A stretch of DNA of 64,000 nucleotides from Paenibacillus sp. FSL R10-2782 (GTDB lineage: Bacteria > Bacillota > Bacilli > Paenibacillales > Paenibacillaceae). Below, in pieces: positions 1 to 8,714 of this stretch. The translations under genes were made by a program, and so were the position numbers. The stretch spans positions 2,843,001-2,907,000 of the forward strand of contig NZ_CP151951.1 of assembly GCF_038592985.1 (NCBI RefSeq), given 5' to 3'. Within the stretch, counting starts at the first letter, position 1. Every line of letters starts with the position of its first letter. The notes under the pieces were generated by a model. The model ran no database searches, was not told the DNA's origin, and saw only the letters and a list, made by a program, of their open reading frames with translations.

Positions 1-702
1 ACGTTCCCCGATGCCATTGATTGTACCTTCAAATTGATCTACACCATTACGGATAGCCGCAAGTGTGTTAGCTGTTGCCATCCCGAGATCATCATGACAG
101 TGGGTGCTGAGCTGTATCTTTTCGATGCCAGGCACCTGGGCTTTTACCACTCTGAACATTTCACCGAACTGATCTGGTGAAGCATAACCAACAGTATCCG
201 GCAGATTAACGACCGTTGCTCCAGCCCGGATCGCCATATCCACGACCTCGCAAATAAAGTCCAACTCGGTACGACTGGCATCCTCCGCCGAAAATTCCAC
301 CTTGTCAAAATACTTGCGCCCATAACGAATGGCTGCGGCTGCGGTTTCCAGTACCTTCGTCTTGTCCATTCGCAGCTTGTGCTGGCGGTGAATGGGTGAG
401 GTAGCCAGAAACAGATGAAGACAAGCGTCCTCCGCTCCCCTCAGCGCCTCTCTGACCGCATCTATATCCTGCTCTTTCGACCGCGCAAAACCAACCAAGG
501 TTGAATTAGTAACCTGTTTGGCAATCTCCTGCATGCTGAATATCTCACCTGGCGAGGTAGCCGGAAAACCGGTTTCTATCCGATCTACGCCCAATTTTTG
601 CAGTTGAAGGGCAATTTCGACCTTTTCTGTACTGGTCAGACTAACTCCTGGTGATTGTTCTCCATCTCTTAACGTTGTGTCCAACACCCATATTTTGCGC
701 AT
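1..702 (-). CDS. 2-isopropylmalate synthase-like protein (LeuA/homocitrate synthase family), N-terminal part
   Basis: Partial gene, cut by the left edge; 234 N-terminal residues are present. It begins MRKIWVLDTTLRDGEQSPG, the signature of the DRE-TIM metallolyase family, with the catalytic Arg in TTLRDGEQ. The metal-binding HxH is seen as STHCHDDLG and is followed by FEGTINGIGER, typical of LeuA. Family role: condensation of acetyl-CoA with a 2-oxo acid, 2-oxoisovalerate in leucine synthesis. The ATG at 702 has AAAGGTGGG 5 to 8 bases upstream. The C-terminal regulatory domain lies outside the window, so LeuA, homocitrate synthase and citramalate synthase cannot be told apart. A FadR-type regulator lies about 100 bp upstream on the same strand and may control it. 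Confidence 0.88.
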   Translation of the reverse strand, partial: MRKIWVLDTTLRDGEQSPGVSLTSTEKVEIALQLQKLGVDRIETGFPATSPGEIFSMQEIAKQVTNSTLVGFARSKEQDIDAVREALRGAEDACLHLFLATSPIHRQHKLRMDKTKVLETAAAAIRYGRKYFDKVEFSAEDASRTELDFICEVVDMAIRAGATVVNLPDTVGYASPDQFGEMFRVVKAQVPGIEKIQLSTHCHDDLGMATANTLAAIRNGVDQFEGTINGIGER

Positions 703-801
703 TCAGAACCCACCTTTGGTTTTATTGTAGGAGATGCTCGATATAAAAGATTTACAATTCAATACATTCATCCGATCATCTGATGTTTAGGATTAAAAAA
801 A

Positions 802-1512
802 TTATGAATGTTCCAAATGCTTTTGCAGTTCCAGCTTGGTGCCGTCCAAATGCTGAATGCTGTACAGTTCGGCAGCTTTGGCATCCTGATCTCGGATCGC
901 CTCATAAATTTTCTCATGCTGAAGTGTAAAAGGATTTTGCATCGCCGGATCGGTTATGAGATTTTTTAACGTCTTCCGAATCGCCTCTACAAAGCTGCGA
1001 TACACATCTGTAAGCACTTTATTACGTGTAGCCCCTGCAACAGCCAAGTGAAAAGTGATATCCGCATCCAGATACTCGTTCAAATCCCCAGCGGCCAATG
1101 TCACGGCACGACGGTCCAACGCCTCACGCATCAAGCGTAAATCCTCATCCTTACGTCGTAAAGCAGCCAGCCTGGCAATTTCCAGTTCCAACACACTCCG
1201 CACCTCATAGACCTCAATAATTTCAGCGCGGCTCAGTCGGTAATCCAAAGGCTCTTGGGAAGTCGTCGGTTGGCTGACAAAGGTTCCGTGTCCTTGTTTT
1301 TTCTCTAATAGACCGGCATGTACGAGAACGCTGACCGCTTCACGCACTGTGGAACGCCCTACTCCAAAAAGCTTCATCAGCTCAGGCTCTGTTGGAATTT
1401 TTGTACCCACATCCCATTCACCAACAGCAATTTTTCGTTGCAGCTGTTCAGCCACCTCATCGGCAATTTGCTTGCGTTTGACGGCTTGAAAAGGCACCAT
1501 TTCCTGATTCAT
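802..1512 (-). CDS. GntR/FadR-family transcriptional regulator (FCD domain)
   Basis: A 236-residue DNA-binding regulator. Residues about 15-78 form the winged helix-turn-helix (PTEPELMKLFGVGRSTVREA), and residues about 90-225 form the all-helical FCD ligand domain. The four metal ligands usual in FCD proteins are visible as Asp151, His155, His199 and His221, so a metal-assisted carboxylate ligand is likely. The ATG at 1512 follows AGGAG at 8 bases. It lies just upstream of the LeuA-like gene on the same strand, which makes that gene the likeliest target. The effector cannot be read from the sequence. Confidence 0.9.
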   Translation of the reverse strand: MNQEMVPFQAVKRKQIADEVAEQLQRKIAVGEWDVGTKIPTEPELMKLFGVGRSTVREAVSVLVHAGLLEKKQGHGTFVSQPTTSQEPLDYRLSRAEIIEVYEVRSVLELEIARLAALRRKDEDLRLMREALDRRAVTLAAGDLNEYLDADITFHLAVAGATRNKVLTDVYRSFVEAIRKTLKNLITDPAMQNPFTLQHEKIYEAIRDQDAKAAELYSIQHLDGTKLELQKHLEHS

Positions 1513-1530
1513 CTGATCATCTCCTGTTTC

Positions 1531-1543
1531 GTATCATACTATA
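1531..1543 (-). promoter_or_regulatory. Possible autoregulatory operator and -10 of the FadR-type regulator
   Basis: The small palindrome GTATCATAC (1531-1539) sits about 20 bases upstream of the regulator's start. It overlaps TATAGT, a reasonable -10 on the minus strand. FadR-type proteins often bind short palindromes overlapping their own promoter. No good -35 is visible, so this is tentative. Confidence 0.3.
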
Positions 1544-1637
1544 GCGGCTTGCCATCCTGCAACCTGTTTTTATTTTCCCTTCCTCTCCTTATCAGGCTTC
1601 TGCCTGTAATACTTGTCTTCGCACCTCTCCCATCAAC

Positions 1638-1678
1638 AAAATAAGCCCGTACCGTTAGAAACGATACAGGCTTATTTT
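1638..1678 (-). terminator. Rho-independent terminator after the aldose epimerase gene
   Basis: Long stem AAAATAAGCC...GGCTTATTTT with an inner stem GTACCGTT/ACGATAC. It has a T-run on both strands, so it may work in both directions. It lies just past the stop at 1692. Confidence 0.8.
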
Positions 1679-1691
1679 GATAAAATATAGG

Positions 1692-2711
1692 CTAGGATTT
1701 AGATTGTGCAGGTGTGACACAATATAAACGGCTGGTTGCTTCAAAAATATGGCCTGGAGCAAGCGCAATCAGTCCGATATCCTCCGCTGGCAAATCCGGA
1801 CGATTCGGCGCATTGATCATGTTCATTTGCGGCTCAGGACAGATGAATTCCTTGTTCGCTTTATTATTCCAGATCATCCAATGCTTATAGGCCGTGCCTA
1901 CATCGTATACTAGAGTAGCGCCTGTCTTAGTGTGTGTCAGTTCCATATAGTTGCGTCCATTTTGCGGAGCTGCCGTGTAATGATTATCCATGGAGGCAAA
2001 ATAAGGACTTACTCCCGTTGTCTTCAGCAGTTCCTCTTCCGGCGACAATGGCTGGAACTGTCCTGTGGCTAACAACCGCTCTGTCAGCTCCCGACGCTCA
2101 CCGATAGTAACCTTAATTTTGTAGTCTTCCGGCGAACTATCCGGTACGAATGGAACCCGAATAGCCGTGTGAAAGGCAAACAGGTTTGGAATCGGCTGAT
2201 CACCCTCGTTGTGGATCACATAACGCTGATGTAGTCCAAATTCGTCCAGGCTGTACGTCAGCTTGATGGTAAAGGTGAACGGCAAATAGTGAAACATGGG
2301 GTGTCCTTCCCTCACATGCTGATTCATTACCACATAGCTGCCCTGTTCTCCAGATCCGTAGTCCTCAACCTCCCACCGGACGGTGTGTAAAAAACCGTGC
2401 AGATGGTTGTGGGTTGCCGTTTCATTGATGGGCAGTTCATATGTAACTCCATTCCACAGGAATTTGCCATCCTCATACCGATTCGGAGGATACAGAAAAG
2501 GAATCCCATAGACTGACGGGCTTTGTTTAAAAGCCTCTATGCTGTCAGCTTCCGGCTCGCGGAGAAATGAATATCCCGTTTCATTGTCACGAAAAGAAAT
2601 CAGATTTGCGCCGTTTCCCGGCAGGGCTACCGCCTCATAACGCCCAAATTTAAGGCGAATCGCCGGTATTCCATAATAAAGGTCACCAATTGCAGCATGC
2701 TGATGTGTCAT
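1692..2711 (-). CDS. Aldose 1-epimerase (galactose mutarotase-like)
   Basis: A 339-residue cytoplasmic protein of the galactose mutarotase fold (DUF4432/aldose epimerase group). It interconverts alpha and beta anomers of free sugars. Conserved His residues occur in ATHNHLHGF (about residue 100) and NLFAFHTAIRVPF (about residue 180), as expected for the catalytic base and acid. The ATG at 2711 has AAGGAGG 7 bases upstream; an in-frame TTG three bases earlier is too close to that site. A cre-like sequence lies upstream at 2745-2758, suggesting carbon catabolite control. The natural sugar is unknown. Confidence 0.82.
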   Translation of the reverse strand: MTHQHAAIGDLYYGIPAIRLKFGRYEAVALPGNGANLISFRDNETGYSFLREPEADSIEAFKQSPSVYGIPFLYPPNRYEDGKFLWNGVTYELPINETATHNHLHGFLHTVRWEVEDYGSGEQGSYVVMNQHVREGHPMFHYLPFTFTIKLTYSLDEFGLHQRYVIHNEGDQPIPNLFAFHTAIRVPFVPDSSPEDYKIKVTIGERRELTERLLATGQFQPLSPEEELLKTTGVSPYFASMDNHYTAAPQNGRNYMELTHTKTGATLVYDVGTAYKHWMIWNNKANKEFICPEPQMNMINAPNRPDLPAEDIGLIALAPGHIFEATSRLYCVTPAQSKS

Positions 2712-2744
2712 CAAAAATCCTCCTTGATGAATGACGATGGTTAA

Positions 2745-2758
2745 TGAAAGCGTTTAGC
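2745..2758 (+). promoter_or_regulatory. cre-like (CcpA) site upstream of the aldose epimerase
   Basis: TGAAAGCGTTTAGC matches 12 of 14 positions of the cre consensus TGWAANCGNTNWCA. It lies about 35 bp upstream of the epimerase start. Confidence 0.45.
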
Positions 2759-2847
2759 TTTTGGCTTGACTATACCATGCTGAGCAAAAAAATTCCATGC
2801 CAACACAAAAAAACGACGCCCCGTAAGGCATCGTCCTTTCCAAGTCA

Positions 2848-3672
2848 CTACACATAGCGCCCCTGCTTGGGTACAGCCGTATGCTCAAAATCCTCCGTCA
2901 GTCGTTCCAACTGGGTCGTCAGCTCATTTCCCTGCATGTAGTGACCGTGTCCCGTAACGGCAATCTCCGGCTTTAAACCGGACAGCAGTTTTACTGACCG
3001 CTGCGCAGCCTGCCAATCTGTCGTAAAATATGCAGGCGGACCGTGTATTTCTTTTTCCTGTAAAATAACCGCCAGCGCCGATTCCTGTTTTACGGTAATA
3101 AAAGCATCTCCGGCTACCAGCAACCGTCTGCGTTCATGAAAAAGCGATATGTGACCCGGCGTATGCCCAGGTGTATGCAGCCACTTCCAACCAGGCGCAC
3201 CAGGCACACTGCCATCCTCAGGCAGACGGGTGATGCGATCATCCAGATCAATGGCATCATTGGGATATAAAAAGGAAACGCTCGACAGCAGCCCTCCAGC
3301 CACACTGGGATCAGGTTGTTGGTAATCCTTCAACCCTGTCAAGTAAGGAAGCTCCAGCGGGTGCGCATACACAGGAGTGCCCCAATGCTGAACCAACTCA
3401 ATGACCGATCCCACATGATCAAAATGCCCATGAGTGAGCACAATAGCAACGGGAGGGCCAGCGAACCGTTCCTCAGCCAAGCGAATAATCGAGTCTGTAA
3501 ACCCCGCCATCCCCGTATCCACCAGTACCCAGGATCGACTTCCCGGCTCCCCGATAAAACACACATTTACAAACAGCGTCCGTAAGCTCAGAAGATCGGG
3601 AGCAGCCTCTTCATTTGCCGTCATTCCTTCGGTGAACAGATGATTTGCCAAACCGTCATCCTCCCCATTCAC
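2848..3672 (-). CDS. MBL-fold metallo-hydrolase
   Basis: A 274-residue metallo-beta-lactamase-fold hydrolase. The metal motif HxHxDH is seen as THGHFDHVG (about residue 80), followed by HTPGHTPGHISLF (about 167-180), AGDAF (about 188) and a final GHGHY (about 242). Such proteins are glyoxalase II-like or lactonase-like hydrolases, and the substrate cannot be inferred. The longest frame begins with GTG at 3672 without a clear ribosome site. An internal ATG (MTANEEA, about residue 17) is an alternative start. No operon partner: the next gene upstream is an unrelated small protein. Confidence 0.8.
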   Translation of the reverse strand: MNGEDDGLANHLFTEGMTANEEAAPDLLSLRTLFVNVCFIGEPGSRSWVLVDTGMAGFTDSIIRLAEERFAGPPVAIVLTHGHFDHVGSVIELVQHWGTPVYAHPLELPYLTGLKDYQQPDPSVAGGLLSSVSFLYPNDAIDLDDRITRLPEDGSVPGAPGWKWLHTPGHTPGHISLFHERRRLLVAGDAFITVKQESALAVILQEKEIHGPPAYFTTDWQAAQRSVKLLSGLKPEIAVTGHGHYMQGNELTTQLERLTEDFEHTAVPKQGRYV

Positions 3673-3785
3673 ATGGAATTTGCTGTCATCATCGACCTAT
3701 AGGCTTCCCCCATGTCGGCAGATTATGCATTATGCGGACACTGCTAAATATAATCCGCTTGTCACGAAAATAGACCATGTTTACA

Positions 3786-4082
3786 TTACTCGGGTAATTT
3801 ACTCCAAGCCGCATCAAGCAAATAATCAAATAAATCATCATTCTCTTCAATCCAGGCATCCATACGCAGCATCTCTTCCTCTACGCGTGGCTCGCCTGCA
3901 AAATGAAGACTGTAATCCCACTCCTTGCCCCTTTTGCTATGGAACGTAATTTCGTATACAGAAGTTTGTCCATCTACTCCAAACACGACCTGACCCAAGT
4001 ATGCACCATTCTCATCTCTAGTCATTTGTGCCTGTTGAATATGTACTTCTTTTACTTCCTGAGATGCATTTTGATCCGTCAT
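3786..4082 (-). CDS. Conserved hypothetical protein, 98 residues
   Basis: A small acidic soluble protein that I do not recognise. It has a beta-rich middle (GAYLGQVVFGVDGQTSVYEI) and an acidic helical C-terminus with many Glu, Asp and Leu. It has no signal peptide, membrane segment or cysteine. The ATG at 4082 follows a GGGCGG stretch. It stands alone between the MBL hydrolase and the divergently transcribed aminopeptidase. Coding is supported by normal amino-acid composition and an intact frame. Confidence 0.6.
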   Translation of the reverse strand: MTDQNASQEVKEVHIQQAQMTRDENGAYLGQVVFGVDGQTSVYEITFHSKRGKEWDYSLHFAGEPRVEEEMLRMDAWIEENDDLFDYLLDAAWSKLPE

Positions 4083-4243
4083 TCATCTATCCGCCCTTTC
4101 ATCTTCTCCAAAATGTACCAAAACTAATTTGTGAACCTTTTCGTTACATTGTACAATATATAAGCCGTGTGTGGAATTTGCAACAAACTGCGCAGGCAAC
4201 CCAAGCCCTGTAAGGGCCTTTTCGTGAAATGGAGGAAAGTTAC

Positions 4244-5476
4244 ATGTCAGATTTTCAACAAAAATTGCAAAAATATGCCGAGCTAGCCGTTAGGGTGGGG
4301 GCTAATGTCCAGCCTGGGCAAACCCTCATCGTTCATGCTCCCATTCTGTCCGCTGAACTTGTGCGGCTTATTGTCAAATCCGCGTATACCGTTGGAGCAA
4401 AGCTGGTTAAGGTAAAATGGAGCGACGAAGCCATCACTCGCCTACAGTATGAACTGGCTCCTGATGAGACTTTTAATATTCCTCCCAAATGGTATGCGGC
4501 CGAAATGACCGAAGAGGTCGAGAACGGCGCAGCAGTACTGCATATCATAGCAGATAATCCGGATTTGCTTCAAGGTATCCCGTCCAGTCGCATTACTGCG
4601 GCTCAGCGCGTACGTTCACATGAATTGCGCCAATACCGTGAACTTCAAATGGCCGATAAATTCAGTTGGGCTCTGATTGCTTACCCTTCTGAAGAGTGGG
4701 CTGCTAAAGTATTCCCGAATCTGCCAGCTTCCGAACAAATGGATAAGCTGTGGGAAGCCATTTTCAGCACCGTACGTGTCGATCTCGACAACCCGGTAGA
4801 AGCATGGAAAGAGCATTTGAAGACACTCTCCAGCAAATCAGACATTTTGAATGCCAAACGCTATAAAAAGCTGCATTATTTGGCCCCGGGGACTGATCTG
4901 ACCATCGAATTGGCAAAAGATCACCTGTGGGTTGCAGCCGAAAGCGTCAATCAGCAGGGACATTCCTTCGTAGCTAATATGCCTACCGAGGAAGTGTTTA
5001 CTGCCCCGCTCAAAACCGGAGTGAACGGCAAAGTAAGCAGTACCAAGCCGCTAAGCTACAGCGGAAATATTATCGACAACTTTACACTGACCTTTGAAAA
5101 CGGGCGCATTATAGATGTGCAGGCTGAAACAGGATTGGAGACTCTTCAGCATCTCGTTGAAATGGATGAAGGCTCCCACTACTTGGGCGAAGTCGCTCTT
5201 GTGCCCCACCAGTCCCCGATTTCGGATAAGAACATTTTGTTCTATAATACGTTGTTTGATGAAAATGCCTCAAATCATCTGGCCATCGGTAATGCCTATG
5301 CATTTAACCTGAAAGGCGGCAAGGACATGAATCAGGAGCAGTTGGCAGCCAACGGCCTGAATTCCAGTCTGACACACGTCGATTTTATGATCGGCTCAGG
5401 TGAAATGGACATTAACGGCGTCACCGAGGATGGTACCGAGGAGCCCATTTTCCGCAAAGGAAATTGGGCGATCTAA
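4244..5476 (+). CDS. M29-family aminopeptidase (AmpS/PepS type)
   Basis: A 410-residue cytoplasmic metallo-aminopeptidase that removes N-terminal residues from peptides. The M29 metal ligands are visible: Glu in NMPTEEVFTAP, Glu in LGEVALVPHQSP, His in ASNHLAIGNAY, and His and Asp in THVDFMIGS. The ATG at 4244 (MSDFQQ) has GGAGG 8 bases upstream, so the earlier in-frame ATG at 4229 is rejected. The gene is monocistronic, with a strong terminator just downstream. Confidence 0.93.
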   Translation: MSDFQQKLQKYAELAVRVGANVQPGQTLIVHAPILSAELVRLIVKSAYTVGAKLVKVKWSDEAITRLQYELAPDETFNIPPKWYAAEMTEEVENGAAVLHIIADNPDLLQGIPSSRITAAQRVRSHELRQYRELQMADKFSWALIAYPSEEWAAKVFPNLPASEQMDKLWEAIFSTVRVDLDNPVEAWKEHLKTLSSKSDILNAKRYKKLHYLAPGTDLTIELAKDHLWVAAESVNQQGHSFVANMPTEEVFTAPLKTGVNGKVSSTKPLSYSGNIIDNFTLTFENGRIIDVQAETGLETLQHLVEMDEGSHYLGEVALVPHQSPISDKNILFYNTLFDENASNHLAIGNAYAFNLKGGKDMNQEQLAANGLNSSLTHVDFMIGSGEMDINGVTEDGTEEPIFRKGNWAI

Positions 5477-5480
5477 AAAG

Positions 5481-5526
5481 ACAAAAAAGGCTCTCGCCGC
5501 TTTTTCATGCGGAGGAGCCTTTTTTC
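5481..5526 (+). terminator. Terminator after the M29 aminopeptidase
   Basis: Hairpin AAAAAAGGCTC..GCCGC / GCGGAGGAGCCTTTTTT with a clear T-tract, directly after the stop codon. Confidence 0.85.
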
Positions 5527-5555
5527 TTCATTCAACGGGTTATGTCACAGATATT

Positions 5556-6047
5556 TTACAAATTACGAAGCCACTGATTCACTGTAATTCCAAAGACAAT
5601 TTGTACTATGCTAATGATTAAAAAGACAATAAGGCAGCTTATGATTCTTCGATTCGTGGATTGGTGCATGGATAATGAAGATTTTACATAAAACATGCTG
5701 CCCAATATCCCAAAACACAAACCAAAGATACCCGCAAACAGCCACCCTATGACCAAGCTGACTACAACAAAAGCCCAGCTCCAGCCGGGAACTTTAGCCA
5801 CAGGCACGTAAGGCTGATTGGAACCCAGATATACGCCATCCACGGCCAGATCCGCTTTGTTACCAATGACGACAACATTTACAGCTTTATTCGTCAATCT
5901 GATGGGGAAATCGACCAAATTCAAAAAAGCATTCTGGCTTTTAACCTTCTGTACGCTTCCATTCACAATAATTTTCCCTCCACCGAGGCTACGCTTGTAC
6001 TCAATTTCATACTGAGTTCCATTATCTTCTACATTCCATTTTGCCAT
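5556..6047 (-). CDS. Membrane-anchored hypothetical protein with soluble N-terminal beta domain
   Basis: 163 residues. The first 85 or so are soluble and beta-rich (GGGKIIVNG, AVNVVVIGNKADLAVDGVY). Two hydrophobic segments follow, about 90-118 (WAFVVVSLVIGWLFAGIFG) and about 135-155 (IISCLIVFLIISIVQIVFG). The N-terminal half resembles the small beta-sandwich that often precedes C-terminal membrane segments in Bacillales proteins of unknown role. I cannot name a function. It is monocistronic, and no ligand-binding motif is evident. Confidence 0.65.
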   Translation of the reverse strand: MAKWNVEDNGTQYEIEYKRSLGGGKIIVNGSVQKVKSQNAFLNLVDFPIRLTNKAVNVVVIGNKADLAVDGVYLGSNQPYVPVAKVPGWSWAFVVVSLVIGWLFAGIFGLCFGILGSMFYVKSSLSMHQSTNRRIISCLIVFLIISIVQIVFGITVNQWLRNL

Positions 6048-6255
6048 TGCTCTACTCCTTTCAAGTTTTAGGGTAGCCGTAGATATACTTCCGACATTTC
6101 TAATTCAGCATTTTGCATCATTCGATTCCCAACGCTTGATAGACGAACTAAACCGTTTCGATCTCTATATTGCTGATTTGAAATCGCTCTTGGAATTGTT
6201 GCAAAATGCTCATTTATGTACTGTAAAAATCATAACATAAGCTGCAAGTTAAATA

Positions 6256-6285
6256 ATGGAAAAAGGCCGCTTATTAGCGACCTCT
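6256..6285 (-). terminator. Terminator after the glycerol dehydrogenase gene
   Basis: On the minus strand AGGTCGCT-AATA-AGCGGCCT is followed by TTTTT. It lies about 25 bp beyond the stop of the dehydrogenase. Confidence 0.75.
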
Positions 6286-6310
6286 TCGTGTATTTCATAT
6301 TGTATTGGTG

Positions 6311-7429
6311 TTAATTCTTATGTCCAATTTTAGCTTTGTAAGCAAGGGAATACTGGTCAGCGGCTAAAATCGCATCCAGCACATCGTCCGCCGTTACAGC
6401 AAATGGCAGGTTGTGAGCGGTTTCGCCTTCCTTCGTCGCCGCCTGAGCTACACGGTACAGATCCTCGCGGGAGGCTTCCTGGAGCTTGACATCCTCCAGT
6501 GTGACGGGCAGATCCAGCTTCAGATAAAAATCGATATACCGTTCCACCTCGGCCAAAGGCCTTTTTTCCAACGCAAGCTGTACCAAGGTGCCGAAAGCCA
6601 CCTTCTGACCATGCGTCAGATGATGAATATCCCCTTCCAGCACGGTAAAACCGTTGTGTATCGCATGTGCGCCTGCCAAGCCACCACTTTCGAATCCTAG
6701 CCCACTCAGCAGCGTATTAGCTTCCACTACTGCTTCAAGCGCAGGTGTAACCACTTTGCGCTTCACGGATTCATAAGCTTGCAGTCCGTAATCGAATAGA
6801 ACCTCTTCGCACTTGGCCGCAATCGCTTCGGCTGCCAAGGTTGGCAAGCCACCAGCCATCGTTGTAGCCCGAGCCTCGATAACCGCACGAGCTTCAATCC
6901 ATGTTGCCATCGCATCCGCAATGCCAGAAGAGAGGAACAATGGCGGTGCTTGGGAAATGACCTTCGTGTCGACTAGGATCAAGCTTGGATTTTTACTAAA
7001 AAATGAATACGCATCAAATGCACCCTCATCCGTGTACAAGACAGATAGCGCACTGGTTGGAGCATCCGTGGAAGCTGTCGTTGGAATAATCACAACTGAG
7101 GAACCTAGCACCTCATTAACCGCCTTGGCGGTATCCAGCGTCTTGCCGCCGCCTACACCAATGACAATATCGACATGCCCGCTTCGTCCCTGATCAGCAA
7201 TACGGTTCACTTCATTTTTGGACGCTTCCCCTTGAAACTCCACCTTTACCGAAGCAAGCCCCGCTTGTTCCAGACTTTTCACTACCCGGTCGGCTGCGAT
7301 ACCCCATACCAGCTTGTCAGCAATAACCAGAGCAGTATGACCTAATGGCTTGACATATTCACCCGTTTTATCAATCACATTTTTCCCTTGCACATATTTA
7401 CCCGGACTAATAAATACCTTTTCACTCAT
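6311..7429 (-). CDS. gldA: Glycerol dehydrogenase (iron-type alcohol dehydrogenase family)
   Basis: A 372-residue NAD-dependent, metal-dependent dehydrogenase that oxidises glycerol to dihydroxyacetone. The NAD-binding [12 protein letters not shown] is at about residue 90 and the [10 protein letters not shown] loop at about 117. Metal ligands are seen as Asp in [14 protein letters not shown] (about 169), His in AGAHAIHNG (about 252) and His in [10 protein letters not shown] (about 270). Length and motifs fit GldA closely. It sits about 35 bp downstream of bioB but shares no pathway with it. A terminator follows at 6256-6285. Confidence 0.92.
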   Translation of the reverse strand: MSEKVFISPGKYVQGKNVIDKTGEYVKPLGHTALVIADKLVWGIAADRVVKSLEQAGLASVKVEFQGEASKNEVNRIADQGRSGHVDIVIGVGGGKTLDTAKAVNEVLGSSVVIIPTTASTDAPTSALSVLYTDEGAFDAYSFFSKNPSLILVDTKVISQAPPLFLSSGIADAMATWIEARAVIEARATTMAGGLPTLAAEAIAAKCEEVLFDYGLQAYESVKRKVVTPALEAVVEANTLLSGLGFESGGLAGAHAIHNGFTVLEGDIHHLTHGQKVAFGTLVQLALEKRPLAEVERYIDFYLKLDLPVTLEDVKLQEASREDLYRVAQAATKEGETAHNLPFAVTADDVLDAILAADQYSLAYKAKIGHKN

Positions 7430-7465
7430 CGTTCAACGCTCCCTTCCAAGTTTGTACAATTCCTA

Positions 7466-8473
7466 TTATACGGCTGAAAGGGCACACATCTCAATTTCAA
7501 ACCCCAGATCTTCAATCATTTGATGATCGGCTGTGACTTCTTGTCCATCTGTCGTTAAATAATCTCCTACGAAAATCGAATTGGCTGCATACAGGGATAA
7601 GGGCTGTAGTGTCCCTAAATTCAGCTCCCTTCCGCCTGCAACACGAATTTCCTTGGATGGACAAATGAACCGAAACAGCGCCAGTGTCTTTAATGCTCTG
7701 ATCGGAGATGTGCGCTTTGCTTCTTCCAGCGGGGTTCCGGGGATCGGATTCAGAAAGTTAACCGGAATGGAGTCGGCACCGAGTTCTCGTAAAGCATAAC
7801 CCATCTGGACGATTTCCTCATTCGTTTCCCCCATTCCGATAATCACGCCGGAGCAGGGTGACATCCCGTGAGAATGAGCCATTTTAACCGTTTCAACACG
7901 TTGGTCGTATGTATGTGTGGTTGTAATGGACGGATAGTTGGCCTTGCTCGTATTTAAATTGTGATTGTAACGATGGACTCCTGCCTTTGCCAACCGGCGG
8001 GCCTGATCTCCTTTGAGAATCCCCAGGCATGCACAAATTTTAAGTGGCATCGTACTGGTAATTTCCTGTACCGCCTCAATTACCTGATCCAGCTCTCGAT
8101 TCGTTGGGCCCTTGCCGGAAGCTACGATACAATATGTACCTGCTTTCCTTGCTAACGCTTCACGGGCTCCGGCCAGCAGAGACTCCTTGTCCAGCATACT
8201 GTATTTGCTGACAGGTGCCGTGGATACGATCGATTGTGAACAATAGCCGCAATCCTCCGGGCACAGGCCGCTTTTGGCATTCATAATCATGTTGAGCTTT
8301 ACCTTTTTACCGTAGAAATGATGACGCACACGGAATGCAGCTTGCATAATCGGTAAGATTTCCTCATTGTCCGCTCCCAGCACCGCCAATCCTTCTTCCA
8401 GCGTCACATTGCTGCCGTGGATCGCTTTTTCTGCCAGCGAGTCCCAATCCGTAACCTCATTGGACCAATTCAT
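7466..8473 (-). CDS. bioB: Biotin synthase
   Basis: A 335-residue radical-SAM enzyme that inserts sulfur into dethiobiotin, the last step of biotin synthesis. The 4Fe-4S motif CPEDCGYCSQS places the ligands at Cys71, Cys75 and Cys78. The downstream YNHNLNTS and PCSGVIIGMGET motifs and the 2Fe-2S-site residues are also typical. It stands alone here; no other bio gene is in the window. The BirA-type operator at 8544-8577 indicates repression when biotin is plentiful. Read-through into gldA is possible because no terminator separates them. Confidence 0.97.
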   Translation of the reverse strand: MNWSNEVTDWDSLAEKAIHGSNVTLEEGLAVLGADNEEILPIMQAAFRVRHHFYGKKVKLNMIMNAKSGLCPEDCGYCSQSIVSTAPVSKYSMLDKESLLAGAREALARKAGTYCIVASGKGPTNRELDQVIEAVQEITSTMPLKICACLGILKGDQARRLAKAGVHRYNHNLNTSKANYPSITTTHTYDQRVETVKMAHSHGMSPCSGVIIGMGETNEEIVQMGYALRELGADSIPVNFLNPIPGTPLEEAKRTSPIRALKTLALFRFICPSKEIRVAGGRELNLGTLQPLSLYAANSIFVGDYLTTDGQEVTADHQMIEDLGFEIEMCALSAV

Positions 8474-8543
8474 ACTTCATACCTCCCTAATTTAAATAAG
8501 CATCTAAACAGATATGTTTATCTAGGATAAATTGCCTTTTTAA

Positions 8544-8577
8544 TTGTCAACCCAATAGGTATATAATAGGTTTACAA
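8544..8577 (-). promoter_or_regulatory. BirA (biotin repressor) operator of bioB
   Basis: TTGTCAACC (8544-8552), a 16-base spacer, then GGTTTACAA (8569-8577). This is the known Firmicute BirA pattern TTGTNAACC-N15/16-GGTTNACAA. It lies about 70-100 bp upstream of bioB and contains AT-rich -10-like sequence in its spacer, so bound BirA would block the promoter. Confidence 0.85.
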
Positions 8578-8628
8578 TAATACAAACATCATATCAATTC
8601 GCGTCTTATGTGTAAAGAAGTCAAAATC

Positions 8629-8663
8629 AAAAAAGCGACCCTCTATCGTTCATGGGTCGCTTC
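8629..8663 (-). terminator. Terminator after the CorC/HlyC-type gene
   Basis: AAGCGACCC and GGGTCGCTT pair around a 12-base loop. On the minus strand the stem is followed by TTTTTGATTTTG. Confidence 0.75.
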
Positions 8664-8714
8664 AAGGATGATTCAATTATAGAATGTCTACTTTTCTGTC
8701 CGGTGAATCCTGAT

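Noticed and set aside
2327..2509. Open frame antisense to the main reading within the aldose epimerase gene region
   Set aside because: It is a shadow frame with no ribosome site; the epimerase frame is fully supported by family motifs.
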